A DNA stretch of 64,000 nucleotides from G963665085 sp963665085 (GTDB lineage Bacteria; Bacteroidota; Bacteroidia; Bacteroidales; JAAAOM01). Made by a program: the position numbers and the translations under genes. Of this stretch, positions 17,179 through 26,332 are shown in pieces (the stretch's first letter is position 1; each line of letters begins with the position of its first letter). The notes under the pieces are model-generated. The model was given only the letters and a program-made list of their open reading frames with translations, was not told the DNA's origin and made no database searches. The DNA lies in the NCBI GenBank assembly GCA_963665085.2, contig CAXXXS010000001.1, positions 1,240,001 to 1,304,000 of the forward strand. The letters run 5' to 3'.

Positions 17179-18522
17179 ATGGAAATACTTCAAAAACTCG
17201 AAGAACTTTTTGTTAAATCCTCAAATATAGAAAGGGAACTTTTTAATACATATAATGTAAAACGAGGATTAAGAAATCAAGATGGTTCTGGAGTGTTAGT
17301 CGGACTAACACATATTGGTGATGTTGTTGGGTATGAAAAAAATAACGACCAGGTAATACCTACGGAAGGAAGATTATATTATAGAGGAATTGATGTAAAT
17401 GATTTAGTGGAGGGTTTTCAAGCGGATGGCAGGCACGGATTTGATGAAACAACTTTTCTTCTTTTAACGGGAAGGCTTCCAAATAAAGAGGAATTAGCTC
17501 AATTTACTTCTTATCTTTCTCCTCAACGTGAATTACCGGGATTTTTTACAAAAAATATGATTCTTACCCTAAGGGGCAAGAATATTATGAATATGTTAGC
17601 ACGTTCTGTTTTGGTATTATATACGTTAGACGATCATGCTGAGGATTTTTCTCATCAGGCCCAACTTAAACAATGTATAGATCTGATTGCTAAATTTCCA
17701 ACGATAACAGCATATTCATTGTTTGGTTTTAGACATTCTTATCAAAGAAAATCTTTAATTATCAGGCATCCAGAGCCAGGTTTAAGTACAGCTGAAAATT
17801 TTCTTTATATGCTTAAAGGAGAAGATTATACTAAACTAGAAGCTGATATTCTGGATTTAAACCTGGTGCTTCATGCAGAACACGGAGGTGGTAATAACTC
17901 TTCTTTTACGACCCGTGTGGTTAGTTCTTCCGGAACAGACACATATTCAGCTATTGCAGCTGCGTTAGGTTCATTAAAAGGACCATTACACGGGGGCGCA
18001 AATCTTAGGGTTATCCAGATGATGCATGATATCAAGCAGCATGTTAAGAACTGGAATGATAAGAAAGAAATCAGCGAATATCTTTTAAAAATTCTTAAGA
18101 GAGAAGCCGGAGACGGTTCCGGAAAAATATATGGAATTGGCCATGCAATTTATACATTATCTGATCCAAGGGCAGTATTGCTTAAACAAAAAGCAAAGGA
18201 ATTGGCAGAAGAAAAAGGAAGAGTGGATGAATTTAATCTTTATGCGAATATTGAAGAATTAGCACCTGAGGTATTTGGCAAGTTCAAAGGAGAAAATGCA
18301 AAAGTAATATGTGCCAACGTTGACTTTTACTCAGGATTTGTTTATTCATGTATTGGAATACCAAAGGAGATATACACACCTATTTTCGCAGTTTCAAGAA
18401 TTGCGGGATGGTGTGCACATAGGCTTGAAGAGATTACTTTCTCAAGTAAAAGGATTATCAGGCCGGCATACAAAAATGTTTCGGATAGAAAAAATTACAT
18501 TCCTATCGAAGAAAGGGAATAA
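17179..18522 (+). CDS. gltA: Citrate synthase
   Basis: The 447-residue enzyme condenses oxaloacetate and acetyl-CoA at the entry of the TCA cycle. Active-site segments are visible: LVLHAEHGGGNNSSF, SLKGPLHGGAN, GIGHAIYTLSDPRA and VDFYSGFVYSCIGIP, then FAVSRIAGWCAHRLEEI near the C-terminus. An N-terminal extension of about 40 residues precedes the catalytic fold, as usual in this Bacteroidota group. A 2-methylcitrate synthase role cannot be excluded by eye. Its position just before gltBD suggests it supplies 2-oxoglutarate precursor carbon for glutamate, although gltBD has its own promoter and attenuator. Confidence 0.95.
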   Translation: MEILQKLEELFVKSSNIERELFNTYNVKRGLRNQDGSGVLVGLTHIGDVVGYEKNNDQVIPTEGRLYYRGIDVNDLVEGFQADGRHGFDETTFLLLTGRLPNKEELAQFTSYLSPQRELPGFFTKNMILTLRGKNIMNMLARSVLVLYTLDDHAEDFSHQAQLKQCIDLIAKFPTITAYSLFGFRHSYQRKSLIIRHPEPGLSTAENFLYMLKGEDYTKLEADILDLNLVLHAEHGGGNNSSFTTRVVSSSGTDTYSAIAAALGSLKGPLHGGANLRVIQMMHDIKQHVKNWNDKKEISEYLLKILKREAGDGSGKIYGIGHAIYTLSDPRAVLLKQKAKELAEEKGRVDEFNLYANIEELAPEVFGKFKGENAKVICANVDFYSGFVYSCIGIPKEIYTPIFAVSRIAGWCAHRLEEITFSSKRIIRPAYKNVSDRKNYIPIEERE

Positions 18523-18586
18523 AAAAGTTCTGTTAATTGATTGAATAAACTTAAGAAATTGATTTTTATCATATCATTCTAATTTG

Positions 18587-18594
18587 TACCTTTG
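18587..18594 (+). promoter_or_regulatory. -7 element (TACCTTTG) of gltBD leader
   Basis: This is an exact TAnnTTTG match about 185 bp before gltB. The nearest TTG (18559-18561) is 25 bp upstream, longer than ideal. It would create a leader RNA of about 170 nt holding a leader peptide and attenuator. Confidence 0.6.
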
Positions 18595-18618
18595 CAGGAA
18601 TTTATTAGAAAGCGGTAG

Positions 18619-18675
18619 ATGAATATCAATCTTTATACTAATAAGAAAAATAATAAACTCATGATTTTATTGTGA
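18619..18675 (+). CDS. Putative gltBD attenuator leader peptide (18 codons, Asn-rich)
   Basis: ATG at 18619 opens an 18-codon frame, MNINLYTNKKNNKLMILL, ending at TGA 18673-18675. Five codons are Asn (AAT) and four are Leu. The stop codon overlaps the first strand of the antiterminator at 18672-18681. A ribosome that reaches the stop would therefore mask that strand and let the terminator form, while a stalled ribosome would leave it free. This is the geometry of trp/his-type attenuators. The leader has no homologue I recognise. AAT codons are frequent in AT-rich DNA, so the identity of the sensed amino acid is uncertain. Confidence 0.5.
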   Translation: MNINLYTNKKNNKLMILL

Positions 18676-18735
18676 GAATGGTATAACATATAAGAAATTT
18701 TGAAGCCATTCTCACTAAAAGAGAATGGCTTTTTT
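18672..18735 (+). promoter_or_regulatory. Transcription attenuator of gltBD (antiterminator/terminator pair)
   Basis: The terminator pairs AAGCCATTCTC (18703-18713) with GAGAATGGCTT (18721-18731) and is followed by a T run. An alternative hairpin pairs GTGAGAATGG (18672-18681) with CCATTCTCAC (18706-18715), a perfect 10-bp match that uses the same middle strand. The two structures exclude each other. The element lies between promoter and gltB. Confidence 0.75.
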
Positions 18736-18771
18736 AACAAATAAAATTAGAAACAATAATACGATATTACC

Positions 18772-21700
18772 ATGGGAAAAGGACTTCCAAAGGCTCAGGG
18801 ACTTTATGATCCAAAGAATGAGCATGATAATTGTGGGATTGGATTTGTAACACAGATAAATGGTGTAAAGTCGCACGATATTGTTAAAAGGGGACTGGAG
18901 GTATTAGTTAACATGACACACCGCGGGGCAGAGAGTTCTGATAATGTTTCTGGTGATGGAGCGGGCATCTTAATGCAGGTACCTCATGATTTTATCGTCT
19001 CCAAAGGGATAAAAGTGCCAAAAGTTGGGCAATATGGGACAGGATTGGTATTTCTTCCTAAGAATCCTAAAGAACAAAAAAGTTGCGAGAAGATTTTAAT
19101 AGATACTGCTGTTAGCGAAGGATTAGATGTAATTGACTTTCAGGAGGTGCCGGTAGATAGTTCTGTTCTTGGTGAGATATCAAGGAGTACTGAACCTACA
19201 ATCAAACAAATATATATTACAGGAAAATTTGAACAAGAAGAGCTTGAAAGAAAACTATTCATTGTTCGTAAACTTTCAGAAAGACAAATACGTGAGTCAA
19301 AAATAAAAGATAAAGAAGCGTTCTATATTCCAAGTTTATCTTCAAAAGTATTTATATACAAAGGAATGTTAACGCCTGCTCAGGTAGGACAATATTTCTT
19401 GGATTTAAAGAATGAAAAACTTACAAGCGCAATTGCACTTGTACACTCAAGATTTAGTACAAATACATTCCCAACCTGGGATCTTGCCCAGCCATTCCGT
19501 TTTGTTGCACACAATGGTGAGATTAATACAATTGCTGGTAACCGTATGTGGATGCAAGCAAGGGAATCGTTAATGAAAACTGATTTATTTGGAGAGGATC
19601 TTAAAAAAGTATTCCCAATTATTGAACCAAATAAAAGTGATTCAGCTTCATTCGATAATGCTCTGGAATTTTTAGTACTTACCGGAAAATCTTTACCTCA
19701 TGCGTTAAGTATGTTAATTCCGGAATCATGGAATGATAAAAACCCAATACCTCCAAGCTTAAAAGCATTTTATGAGTATCATTCAACAATTATGGAGCCA
19801 TGGGATGGCCCTGCTTCAATTGTATTTAGTGATGGTAGATATATTGGTGGGACTTTGGATAGAAACGGACTAAGGCCTTCTCGTTTTGTTATTACAAAAG
19901 ATAACATGATTGTGATGGGTTCTGAAGTAGGGGTCCAGATTTTTCCACCGGAACAAATAAAAGAAAAGGGTAGGTTACGTCCCGGTAAAATTCTTTTGGT
20001 TGACACAAAATTTGGAATAATTGTTCCTGATGATGAGATTAAAGCGCAATTAACTTCTCAAAACCCATATACAAATTGGTTAAATGAGAACAGATTGGAT
20101 CTTGAAGATATCAAGGTTAAAGAAAGAGTCCCATCATCAATGGGAGATGATTATAAAACTTACTTAAATGCTTTTGGATACTCAAAAGAAGATGTAGAGT
20201 TTATTATCAAACCAATGTCAACAGAAGGACAGGAGCCTGTGCATTCAATGGGTAATGATACCCCATTGGCGGTAATGTCTGAGAAACCTCAGCGAATGTT
20301 TAATTATTTTAAACAATTATTTGCTCAGGTTACTAACCCTGCAATTGATCCAATCAGGGAAGGGCTTGTTATGGCATTAACAAATTACATTGGATCTGTA
20401 TCAAAAAATATCCTAACAGAATCTCCGTCACATTGTAAGCTTATAAAATTCAGGACTCCGATTGTTACTAATACGGATCTTAAGAAAATAAAAGATTTAG
20501 ATACAGAACAATTTCCAAATGTTACACTTCCAATGCATTTCTCTGCAACCGGAGGGAAAAAGACATTGGAATATGCTTTAAATGAACTTTGTGAGAATGC
20601 TGAGAAAGCAGTAGATGATGGAAAACATTTTATTATTTTATCGGATAGAAATATCGATAAAGATAAGGCAGCAATTCCTTCATTGTTGGCTGTGTCTGCA
20701 GTACATCATCATTTAATAAATACCAAAAAGAGGATGCAGGTAGGTCTTGTTGTTGAGACTGCTGAGGCAAGAGAAGTTAGTCATTTTGCATTATTATTTG
20801 GTTATGGGGCAAGTGTTGTAAATCCGTATTTAGCATTTGCTGTAATTGATGATTTAGTTAATTCTGGTTCCATTACGTTAGATTATGGTAAGGCAAGAGA
20901 AAATTATATCAAAGCTATAAGTAAAGGATTATTAAAGATTCTTTCTAAAATGGGAATCTCTACTCTAAGGAGTTATCATGGAGCTCAGATTTTTGAGGCT
21001 ATTGGTTTAGGAGATGAATTAATAGAAAAATATTTTACAGGAACTGATTCCCGAATAGGAGGTATTGGTCTTGAAGAAATAACTAGAGAAACTTTAATTC
21101 CGCATGAGAGGGCATTTAGCGAAAGTAATGTTGATCCAAAACGTCTGCATACAAATGGTGTATACCATTTCCGCCGTGATGGGGAATATCATGCATGGAA
21201 CCCGGAGACAATAGGGTTACTTCAATGGTCAACAAAAACAAACGATTATAAAAAGTTTAAGGAGTTTTCTTCAATTGTAAATAATCAATACAGAAAACCA
21301 GTATTCTTACGTGGTTGTTTTGATATAAAGAAAGGAAAATCTATTGATATTTCTGAGGTTGAACCAGCTTCAGAAATTATGAAACGTTTTGTTACGGGCG
21401 CTATGTCATTTGGTTCAATCAGTAAAGAAGCCCATGAAGCCCTGGCTATTGCCATGAACCAAATTGGAGGTAAAAGTAATACCGGTGAAGGAGGAGAAGA
21501 TCCTGAAAGGTTCAAAAGGCGCCCTGACGGAACGTTGGCCAGAAGTGCAATTAAGCAGGTAGCATCTGGACGATTTGGTGTAACTGTTAATTATCTTGTT
21601 AATGCTGATGAGATTCAAATTAAAGTTGCCCAGGGTGCTAAACCTGGTGAAGGAGGACAGTTACCAGGACATAAAATTGATAAGATAATTGGAAAAATCA

Positions 21701-23307
21701 GAAATTCAACACCTGGAATTACACTGATTTCCCCACCACCTCACCATGATATCTATTCCATTGAGGATTTGGCACAGTTAATCTTTGACCTGAAAAATGT
21801 TAATCCTTCAGCAAAAATTAATGTAAAACTGGTTTCTGAAAGAGGTGTTGGAACAGTTGCAGCCGGTGTTGCTAAAGCATATGCTGACAGTATTACAATC
21901 AGTGGGGCTGAGGGTGGCACAGGAGCAAGCCCTGCAAGTTCAATTAAACATGCAGGTTTACCAATGGAACTTGGTATTTCTGAAGTACAACAAACCCTTG
22001 TAATGAATAACCTTCGAGACAGGGTTGTATTGCAGACTGACGGACAGATGAAAACCGGTAGGGATGTAATTCATGCTGCATTAATGGGAGCAGAAGAATT
22101 TGGTTTTGCTACTTCAGCACTTATTGTATTAGGTTGTGTGATGATGCGCAAGTGTCATCTTAATACATGTCCGGTTGGTGTAGCAACTCAAGATAAACAA
22201 TTAAGAAAACGTTTTCTTGGTAAAGCTACCTATATTGTAAACTTCTTTAATTTTATTGCAGAGGAAGTTAGAGAATATCTTGCTGAGATGGGCTTTAAAA
22301 AATTCGAGGATATTGTAGGACGTGCAGATTTATTAGAGCAACGAAAAGATATTACACATTGGAAAGCCCAAAAACTTGATTTTTCCAGAATCTTATTTGT
22401 GCCAAAAGAAGCATCAAAATATCCTACTCACAATGTTAATATCCAGCATCATAAAATTGATGATATTCTTGATAAGGAATTAATCAAGCAGACCAATAAA
22501 GCTGTTAAAAATAAAGAAAGAGTTTGGTTGTCCAATACAATTGAAAATACAGATCGTACTGTTGGGGCAATGTTATCAGGAGAAATAACAAAAATCCATG
22601 GTAAAATTGGCTTGCCGGAAGATACTATCAATTGCAAGTTTAAAGGTTCAGCAGGACAGAGTTTTGGGGCGTTTTTAACAACCGGTGTTACATTTAGGCT
22701 GGAAGGTGATGCCAATGATTACCTTGGAAAAGGCCTGTCAGGAGGTAAAGTTATTGTTACACCTCCCAATGGTTCTACTTTTAAACCTGATGAGAATATT
22801 ATTATTGGTAACACTGTATTATACGGGGCTACAGATGGTGAAGTATATGTTAGGGGTGTTGCCGGTGAGCGTTTCTGTGTACGTAATAGTGGGGCAAAAG
22901 CTGTAATCGAAGGCGTAGGCGATCACTGTTGTGAATATATGACAGGCGGGCGTACTGTTGTTCTGGGTAAAACAGGACGAAACTTCGCTGCTGGTATGAG
23001 TGGCGGTATTGCTTATGTTCTTGATGTAACAGGTAACTTTAGTTACTATTGTAATCAAGGACTGGTAGAATTATCTCAAGTTGGCGATTTAGATGATATA
23101 AAAGAGCTTCAAAATTTAATCGGAAATCATTATGAATATACAGGAAGCGAATTAGCAGAGAAAATCCTGGTTAATTGGGATGAGTATCTTCCAAAATTCA
23201 TAAAAGTTATTCCATTTGAGTACAAGAAAGTACTTGAAGAGATTAAGTTAGCGAAGCTTAGAAAGAAAATTAAGAGTACAGAAGATGAACCTCATTTTCA
23301 ATATTAA
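18772..23307 (+). CDS. gltB: Glutamate synthase large (alpha) subunit
   Basis: The 1511-residue enzyme transfers the amide of glutamine to 2-oxoglutarate, making two glutamates. The glutaminase domain starts at Cys21 (NEHDNCGIGF); the first 20 residues are probably removed as a propeptide. Central and FMN domains follow, with GEGGEDPERFKRRPDGT, AQGAKPGEGGQLPG and SGAEGGTGASPASS. The 3Fe-4S cysteines are C1122, C1128 and C1133 (CVMMRKCHLNTCPVG). The C-terminal GxGxG beta-helix spans about 1260-1470. gltD follows after 67 bp. Expression probably depends on the upstream leader-peptide attenuator. Confidence 0.98.
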   Translation: MGKGLPKAQGLYDPKNEHDNCGIGFVTQINGVKSHDIVKRGLEVLVNMTHRGAESSDNVSGDGAGILMQVPHDFIVSKGIKVPKVGQYGTGLVFLPKNPKEQKSCEKILIDTAVSEGLDVIDFQEVPVDSSVLGEISRSTEPTIKQIYITGKFEQEELERKLFIVRKLSERQIRESKIKDKEAFYIPSLSSKVFIYKGMLTPAQVGQYFLDLKNEKLTSAIALVHSRFSTNTFPTWDLAQPFRFVAHNGEINTIAGNRMWMQARESLMKTDLFGEDLKKVFPIIEPNKSDSASFDNALEFLVLTGKSLPHALSMLIPESWNDKNPIPPSLKAFYEYHSTIMEPWDGPASIVFSDGRYIGGTLDRNGLRPSRFVITKDNMIVMGSEVGVQIFPPEQIKEKGRLRPGKILLVDTKFGIIVPDDEIKAQLTSQNPYTNWLNENRLDLEDIKVKERVPSSMGDDYKTYLNAFGYSKEDVEFIIKPMSTEGQEPVHSMGNDTPLAVMSEKPQRMFNYFKQLFAQVTNPAIDPIREGLVMALTNYIGSVSKNILTESPSHCKLIKFRTPIVTNTDLKKIKDLDTEQFPNVTLPMHFSATGGKKTLEYALNELCENAEKAVDDGKHFIILSDRNIDKDKAAIPSLLAVSAVHHHLINTKKRMQVGLVVETAEAREVSHFALLFGYGASVVNPYLAFAVIDDLVNSGSITLDYGKARENYIKAISKGLLKILSKMGISTLRSYHGAQIFEAIGLGDELIEKYFTGTDSRIGGIGLEEITRETLIPHERAFSESNVDPKRLHTNGVYHFRRDGEYHAWNPETIGLLQWSTKTNDYKKFKEFSSIVNNQYRKPVFLRGCFDIKKGKSIDISEVEPASEIMKRFVTGAMSFGSISKEAHEALAIAMNQIGGKSNTGEGGEDPERFKRRPDGTLARSAIKQVASGRFGVTVNYLVNADEIQIKVAQGAKPGEGGQLPGHKIDKIIGKIRNSTPGITLISPPPHHDIYSIEDLAQLIFDLKNVNPSAKINVKLVSERGVGTVAAGVAKAYADSITISGAEGGTGASPASSIKHAGLPMELGISEVQQTLVMNNLRDRVVLQTDGQMKTGRDVIHAALMGAEEFGFATSALIVLGCVMMRKCHLNTCPVGVATQDKQLRKRFLGKATYIVNFFNFIAEEVREYLAEMGFKKFEDIVGRADLLEQRKDITHWKAQKLDFSRILFVPKEASKYPTHNVNIQHHKIDDILDKELIKQTNKAVKNKERVWLSNTIENTDRTVGAMLSGEITKIHGKIGLPEDTINCKFKGSAGQSFGAFLTTGVTFRLEGDANDYLGKGLSGGKVIVTPPNGSTFKPDENIIIGNTVLYGATDGEVYVRGVAGERFCVRNSGAKAVIEGVGDHCCEYMTGGRTVVLGKTGRNFAAGMSGGIAYVLDVTGNFSYYCNQGLVELSQVGDLDDIKELQNLIGNHYEYTGSELAEKILVNWDEYLPKFIKVIPFEYKKVLEEIKLAKLRKKIKSTEDEPHFQY

Positions 23308-23374
23308 TATTGAAAATGAAGTTTTGAATGTGAATTAGATAATAGACAGTCATCAATAATAAATATCACTTACA

Positions 23375-24808
23375 ATGGGAAACCCGAAAGGATTTTTAGA
23401 AGTTGAAAGAAAAGAAAGTGGTTACAGACCAGTGAATGAACGTATCCACGATTTTAGCGAGGTTGAACAAAAACTTGACGAACAAGATAGAAAGGCCCAG
23501 GCTTCAAGATGTATGGATTGTGGCGTTCCATTTTGCCAGTGGGGATGTCCGATTATGAATAATATGCCCGAATGGCAGGATGCTATTTACAGAGGCGAAT
23601 GGGAATTAGCAATTGATATTCTTCAGGTAACAAATAACTTTCCTGAATTTACAGGTAAAATATGTCCGGCACCTTGCCAGCATGCATGTACTTTAAATAT
23701 TCATGAACAACCTGTAACGATTCGTGAAAATGAATCAGCAGTTGCTGAAAAAGCTTTTGAGATGGGGTATATTAAACCCAATCCTCCAAAATTCAGAACT
23801 GGTAAAAAAGTAGCTGTAATAGGTTCTGGTCCCGCTGGAATGGCATGTGCAGATTTGTTAAATAAATGGGGACATGACGTAACACTTTTTGAAAAAGATG
23901 ATGCAGTAGGTGGATTATTACGTTATGGTATCCCGGATTTTAAACTCAACAAAGGAGTTATTGACAGGCGATTGGATATATTAGTTGCTGAGGGCCTTAA
24001 AATAAAAACGGGTGTAGACGTTGGTGTTGATGTTAGTGGCAAAGAACTGTTAAAGGAGTTTGATGCTGTTTGTCTTACAATCGGTGCGATGAAACCCAGA
24101 GATCTTCCAGTTGAAGGAAGAGAATTAGAAGGAATACATTTTGCTATGGATTTCTTAAGACAGCAAAATCAGGCAATACGTGGAATAGAGGTTTCTGAGG
24201 AAATAAAAATATTAGCAAAAGATAAAAATGTACTTGTTATAGGTGGTGGTGATACTGGTTCTGACTGTGTTGGCACATCTGCACGACAAGGAGCAAAAAG
24301 TATTACCCAGATTGAGATTTTGCCAAAACCACCAGAAAAAAGGGAAGAAAATAATCCTTGGCCTTATTGGGGAAATACATTACGTACATCAAGTTCTCAT
24401 GGAGAAGGTTGTGATCGTAAATGGAGCCTGGCAACAAAGAAATTTATCGGTGAAAAAGGTAAATTAAAACAGGTTGAGATTGTTGAGGTAGAATGGGAAA
24501 AAGTAGATGGACGAATGGTAATGAAAGAAAAAGAAGGTTCCATTCAAAAAATAGATGCTGAATTAGTGCTTTTATCTATGGGTTTCCTTCATCCGGTACA
24601 CGAGGGTATTGCTGATAGTTTTGAATTGGAATACGACCAAAGAGGTAACATAAAGGTTGATGAAAATAATCAAACGAGTAAGGCAAAAGTATTTGCTGCA
24701 GGTGATGCTGTATCTGGTGCCAGTCTTGTCGTAAGAGCTATTGGAGCAGGTAGAAAAGTTGCTGAAAGTGTAGATAAATTTCTTGGTGGAACATATTCTG
24801 GAAAATAA
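23375..24808 (+). CDS. gltD: Glutamate synthase small (beta) subunit
   Basis: The 477-residue FAD/NAD(P)H-binding subunit feeds electrons from NAD(P)H to GltB through iron-sulfur centres. N-terminal cysteines C46, C49, C54 and C58 (CMDCGVPFCQWGC) are followed by a second cluster around KICPAPCQHACTLN. The FAD motif is AVIGSGPAGMACADLL and the NAD(P)H motif VLVIGGGDTGSDCVGTSARQ. Length is normal. It is the last gene before a tRNA-Asn gene that has its own promoter. Confidence 0.97.
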   Translation: MGNPKGFLEVERKESGYRPVNERIHDFSEVEQKLDEQDRKAQASRCMDCGVPFCQWGCPIMNNMPEWQDAIYRGEWELAIDILQVTNNFPEFTGKICPAPCQHACTLNIHEQPVTIRENESAVAEKAFEMGYIKPNPPKFRTGKKVAVIGSGPAGMACADLLNKWGHDVTLFEKDDAVGGLLRYGIPDFKLNKGVIDRRLDILVAEGLKIKTGVDVGVDVSGKELLKEFDAVCLTIGAMKPRDLPVEGRELEGIHFAMDFLRQQNQAIRGIEVSEEIKILAKDKNVLVIGGGDTGSDCVGTSARQGAKSITQIEILPKPPEKREENNPWPYWGNTLRTSSSHGEGCDRKWSLATKKFIGEKGKLKQVEIVEVEWEKVDGRMVMKEKEGSIQKIDAELVLLSMGFLHPVHEGIADSFELEYDQRGNIKVDENNQTSKAKVFAAGDAVSGASLVVRAIGAGRKVAESVDKFLGGTYSGK

Positions 24809-24831
24809 TCGTATTTTTTTTGCAAAAAAAA

Positions 24832-24862
24832 TTTGATAATATGAATTAAACGATTAGTTTTG
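24832..24862 (+). promoter_or_regulatory. Promoter of tRNA-Asn
   Basis: TTTG (24832-24835) and TAGTTTTG (24855-24862, exact TAnnTTTG) are 19 bp apart. The predicted start is a few bases before the mature tRNA. Confidence 0.75.
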
Positions 24863-24873
24863 CACTCCGATTT

Positions 24874-24947
24874 TCCTCATTAGCTCAGTTGGTTAGAGCA
24901 CCTGACTGTTAATCAGGGGGTCCTAGGTTCAAGTCCTAGATGGGGAG
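24874..24947 (+). tRNA. tRNA-Asn (GTT)
   Basis: This is a 74-nt cloverleaf. Acceptor strand TCCTCAT (24874-24880) pairs with ATGGGGA (24940-24946), and the discriminator is G. The D arm is AGCTCAGTTGGTTAGAGC. The anticodon stem CCTGA/TCAGG encloses CTGTTAA, with GTT at 24908-24910. The T arm contains GGTTCAAGTCC. CCA is not encoded. Confidence 0.97.
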
Positions 24948-24948
24948 C

Positions 24949-24981
24949 AAAAAGCCATTCGATTTTTCGGGTGGCTTTTTT
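24949..24981 (+). terminator. Terminator of tRNA-Asn
   Basis: AAAAAGCCATTCGA (24949-24962) pairs along its full length with 24967-24980 (two G-U pairs) around a TTTT loop, and the 3' arm ends in a T run. Confidence 0.88.
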
Positions 24982-25095
24982 GTTTTTATTTTTCCGTGTA
25001 AAAGCTTCAATTATATTATACCCACATAAATCAAATTCATAGTAAAACTGTTAGTAAGTTTTTCCACTTTTTTATTTTGAAAAAGCCTAAGATTT

Positions 25096-25103
25096 TATTT
25101 TTG
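25096..25103 (+). promoter_or_regulatory. -7 element (TATTTTTG) for the DUF4494 gene
   Basis: This is an exact TAnnTTTG match 16 bp before the ATG. An upstream TTTG at 25076-25079 gives a somewhat short 16-bp spacer. Confidence 0.55.
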
Positions 25104-25119
25104 CAGCAAAAATAATTTT

Positions 25120-25596
25120 ATGAGTAGTTGGTTTGAATGTAAAGTAAATTATCAAAAAATTGATGAACAAGGTGCTGAAAAATCAGTAACCGAACCTTAT
25201 TTAATTGATGCGGTATCATTCACAGATGCCGAGGTGAGAATCCATAAAGAGATGGAACCTTATATAAGTGGTGTGTTTGAAGTAAAAAACATAAAACGGG
25301 CCAATTATGCAGAATTGATACCAAATGAAACGGGTGATCGATGGTTTAAATGTAAATTAAGCTTTATAACCATTGATGAAGAAAAAGGTAAAGAAAAACG
25401 TTCAAATTCTATTTACCTGGTTCAGGCAAATGATGTGAAAGAAGCTTATGATATATTGGAAAATCTAATGGGAGGTTCTATAAGCGATTATGAGATACCT
25501 GCAATACAACAATCTAATATATTGGATGTTTTTCCTTATAATGCCGATTTTTTTGAAGAAACAAACAAACAAGAGGCTTCATCTGAAAATATTTAG
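25120..25596 (+). CDS. DUF4494 domain-containing protein
   Basis: The 158-residue cytoplasmic protein belongs to a family found almost only in Bacteroidota. It contains two related halves: WFECKVNYQKIDEQG...VTEPYLIDAVSFTDAE near residues 4-40 and WFKCKLSFITIDEEKGKEKR...YLVQANDVKEA near 82-118. This internal repeat is visible by eye. The function of the family is unknown to me. No signal peptide or membrane segment is seen. It stands alone with its own promoter and a very strong bidirectional terminator, so it is a single-gene unit. Confidence 0.88.
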   Translation: MSSWFECKVNYQKIDEQGAEKSVTEPYLIDAVSFTDAEVRIHKEMEPYISGVFEVKNIKRANYAELIPNETGDRWFKCKLSFITIDEEKGKEKRSNSIYLVQANDVKEAYDILENLMGGSISDYEIPAIQQSNILDVFPYNADFFEETNKQEASSENI

Positions 25597-25641
25597 TAAA
25601 TCAAAAGCCAGCCGAAATAACGGCTGGCTTTTGATTTACTA
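25594..25641. terminator. Bidirectional terminator, 21-bp perfect stem starting at a stop codon
   Basis: Bases 25594-25614 are perfectly complementary to 25621-25641, with a 6-nt loop. The left arm begins with the TAG stop of the DUF4494 gene. The A/T-rich outer stem serves both converging genes. Confidence 0.88.
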
Positions 25642-25661
25642 CAGGTAGTAAGAAAAAATTT

Positions 25662-26300
25662 TTATTTTAAGACAGTCTTTTCAGTTTGAGCAATGATCTT
25701 TTTTACTTGTTTTGTGTATTTCTTTCCTATTTCATCAAGAGGGGTTATTTTTTCGATGTTAAAATAGGCTTTACCACTATAAATTTTGCCGTTATCTTCG
25801 TTTAGAATGCTGTAATTTATCACGTGGAATAATGTGTTAAAAGGATCTCCTTCCCAGTTAAGTTCATATTTATCTATAAAAAGGACATGATTTGCATTAT
25901 ACTCGTTAAGAATATTTTTTATCTGCATCGCATCTTTTATTTCTATAGTACCTTCTTTTTCTGTTTTACTGTAATCAATGCAATTGTAAAACTGGTTTAA
26001 TGTTTTTCCATTGTCTACTGGAATTAGCACTAATGCAGTTTCCGAGTCCTCGGAGAGTTGATTTAATAAATAGCTGTTATAAAAATATTCAAGGCTGTCT
26101 ATTGTAAGACCACTGTTTTCTGCAATTTGTTCATTCATATAATAATTAGAAACAAAGTTTGTTGTTTCAAATCCAATAACCAATACCCGATTGTAGCCAG
26201 CATCAGAAGTTACTTTTTTAGGCTCTTCTTTGCCGAAAGTCAGCTCTGCCAAGCTTGAAATAATCAAGGCTAACACTAAGAATTTACTAGTTGCTTTCAT
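25662..26300 (-). CDS. Secreted protein of unknown function
   Basis: The 212-residue protein has a clear N-terminal signal peptide (FLVLALIISSLAELTFG) and no lipobox cysteine, so it is probably periplasmic. The mature part alternates strands and helices: YNRVLVIGFETTNFVSNYYM, then a segment ending ANHVLFIDKYELNW and HVINYSILNEDNGKIYSGKAYF. The overall pattern recalls periplasmic lipoproteins that compute a per-gene name or stress value, but I do not recognise a family. It is 32 bp downstream of the response regulator on the same strand and may be cotranscribed with it. Confidence 0.65.
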   Translation of the reverse strand: MKATSKFLVLALIISSLAELTFGKEEPKKVTSDAGYNRVLVIGFETTNFVSNYYMNEQIAENSGLTIDSLEYFYNSYLLNQLSEDSETALVLIPVDNGKTLNQFYNCIDYSKTEKEGTIEIKDAMQIKNILNEYNANHVLFIDKYELNWEGDPFNTLFHVINYSILNEDNGKIYSGKAYFNIEKITPLDEIGKKYTKQVKKIIAQTEKTVLK

Positions 26301-26332
26301 ATGTATTGCTAATATTTATTACGCTTTGTTTT

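Noticed and set aside
22449..23058. Frames of 73-88 codons overlapping the 3' part of gltB
   Set aside because: Shadows of the GltB C-terminal beta-helix region; no independent signals.
24874..24947. Integration site of a mobile element at tRNA-Asn
   Set aside because: No integrase gene, and no repeat of the tRNA 3' end was noticed in the flanking sequence.
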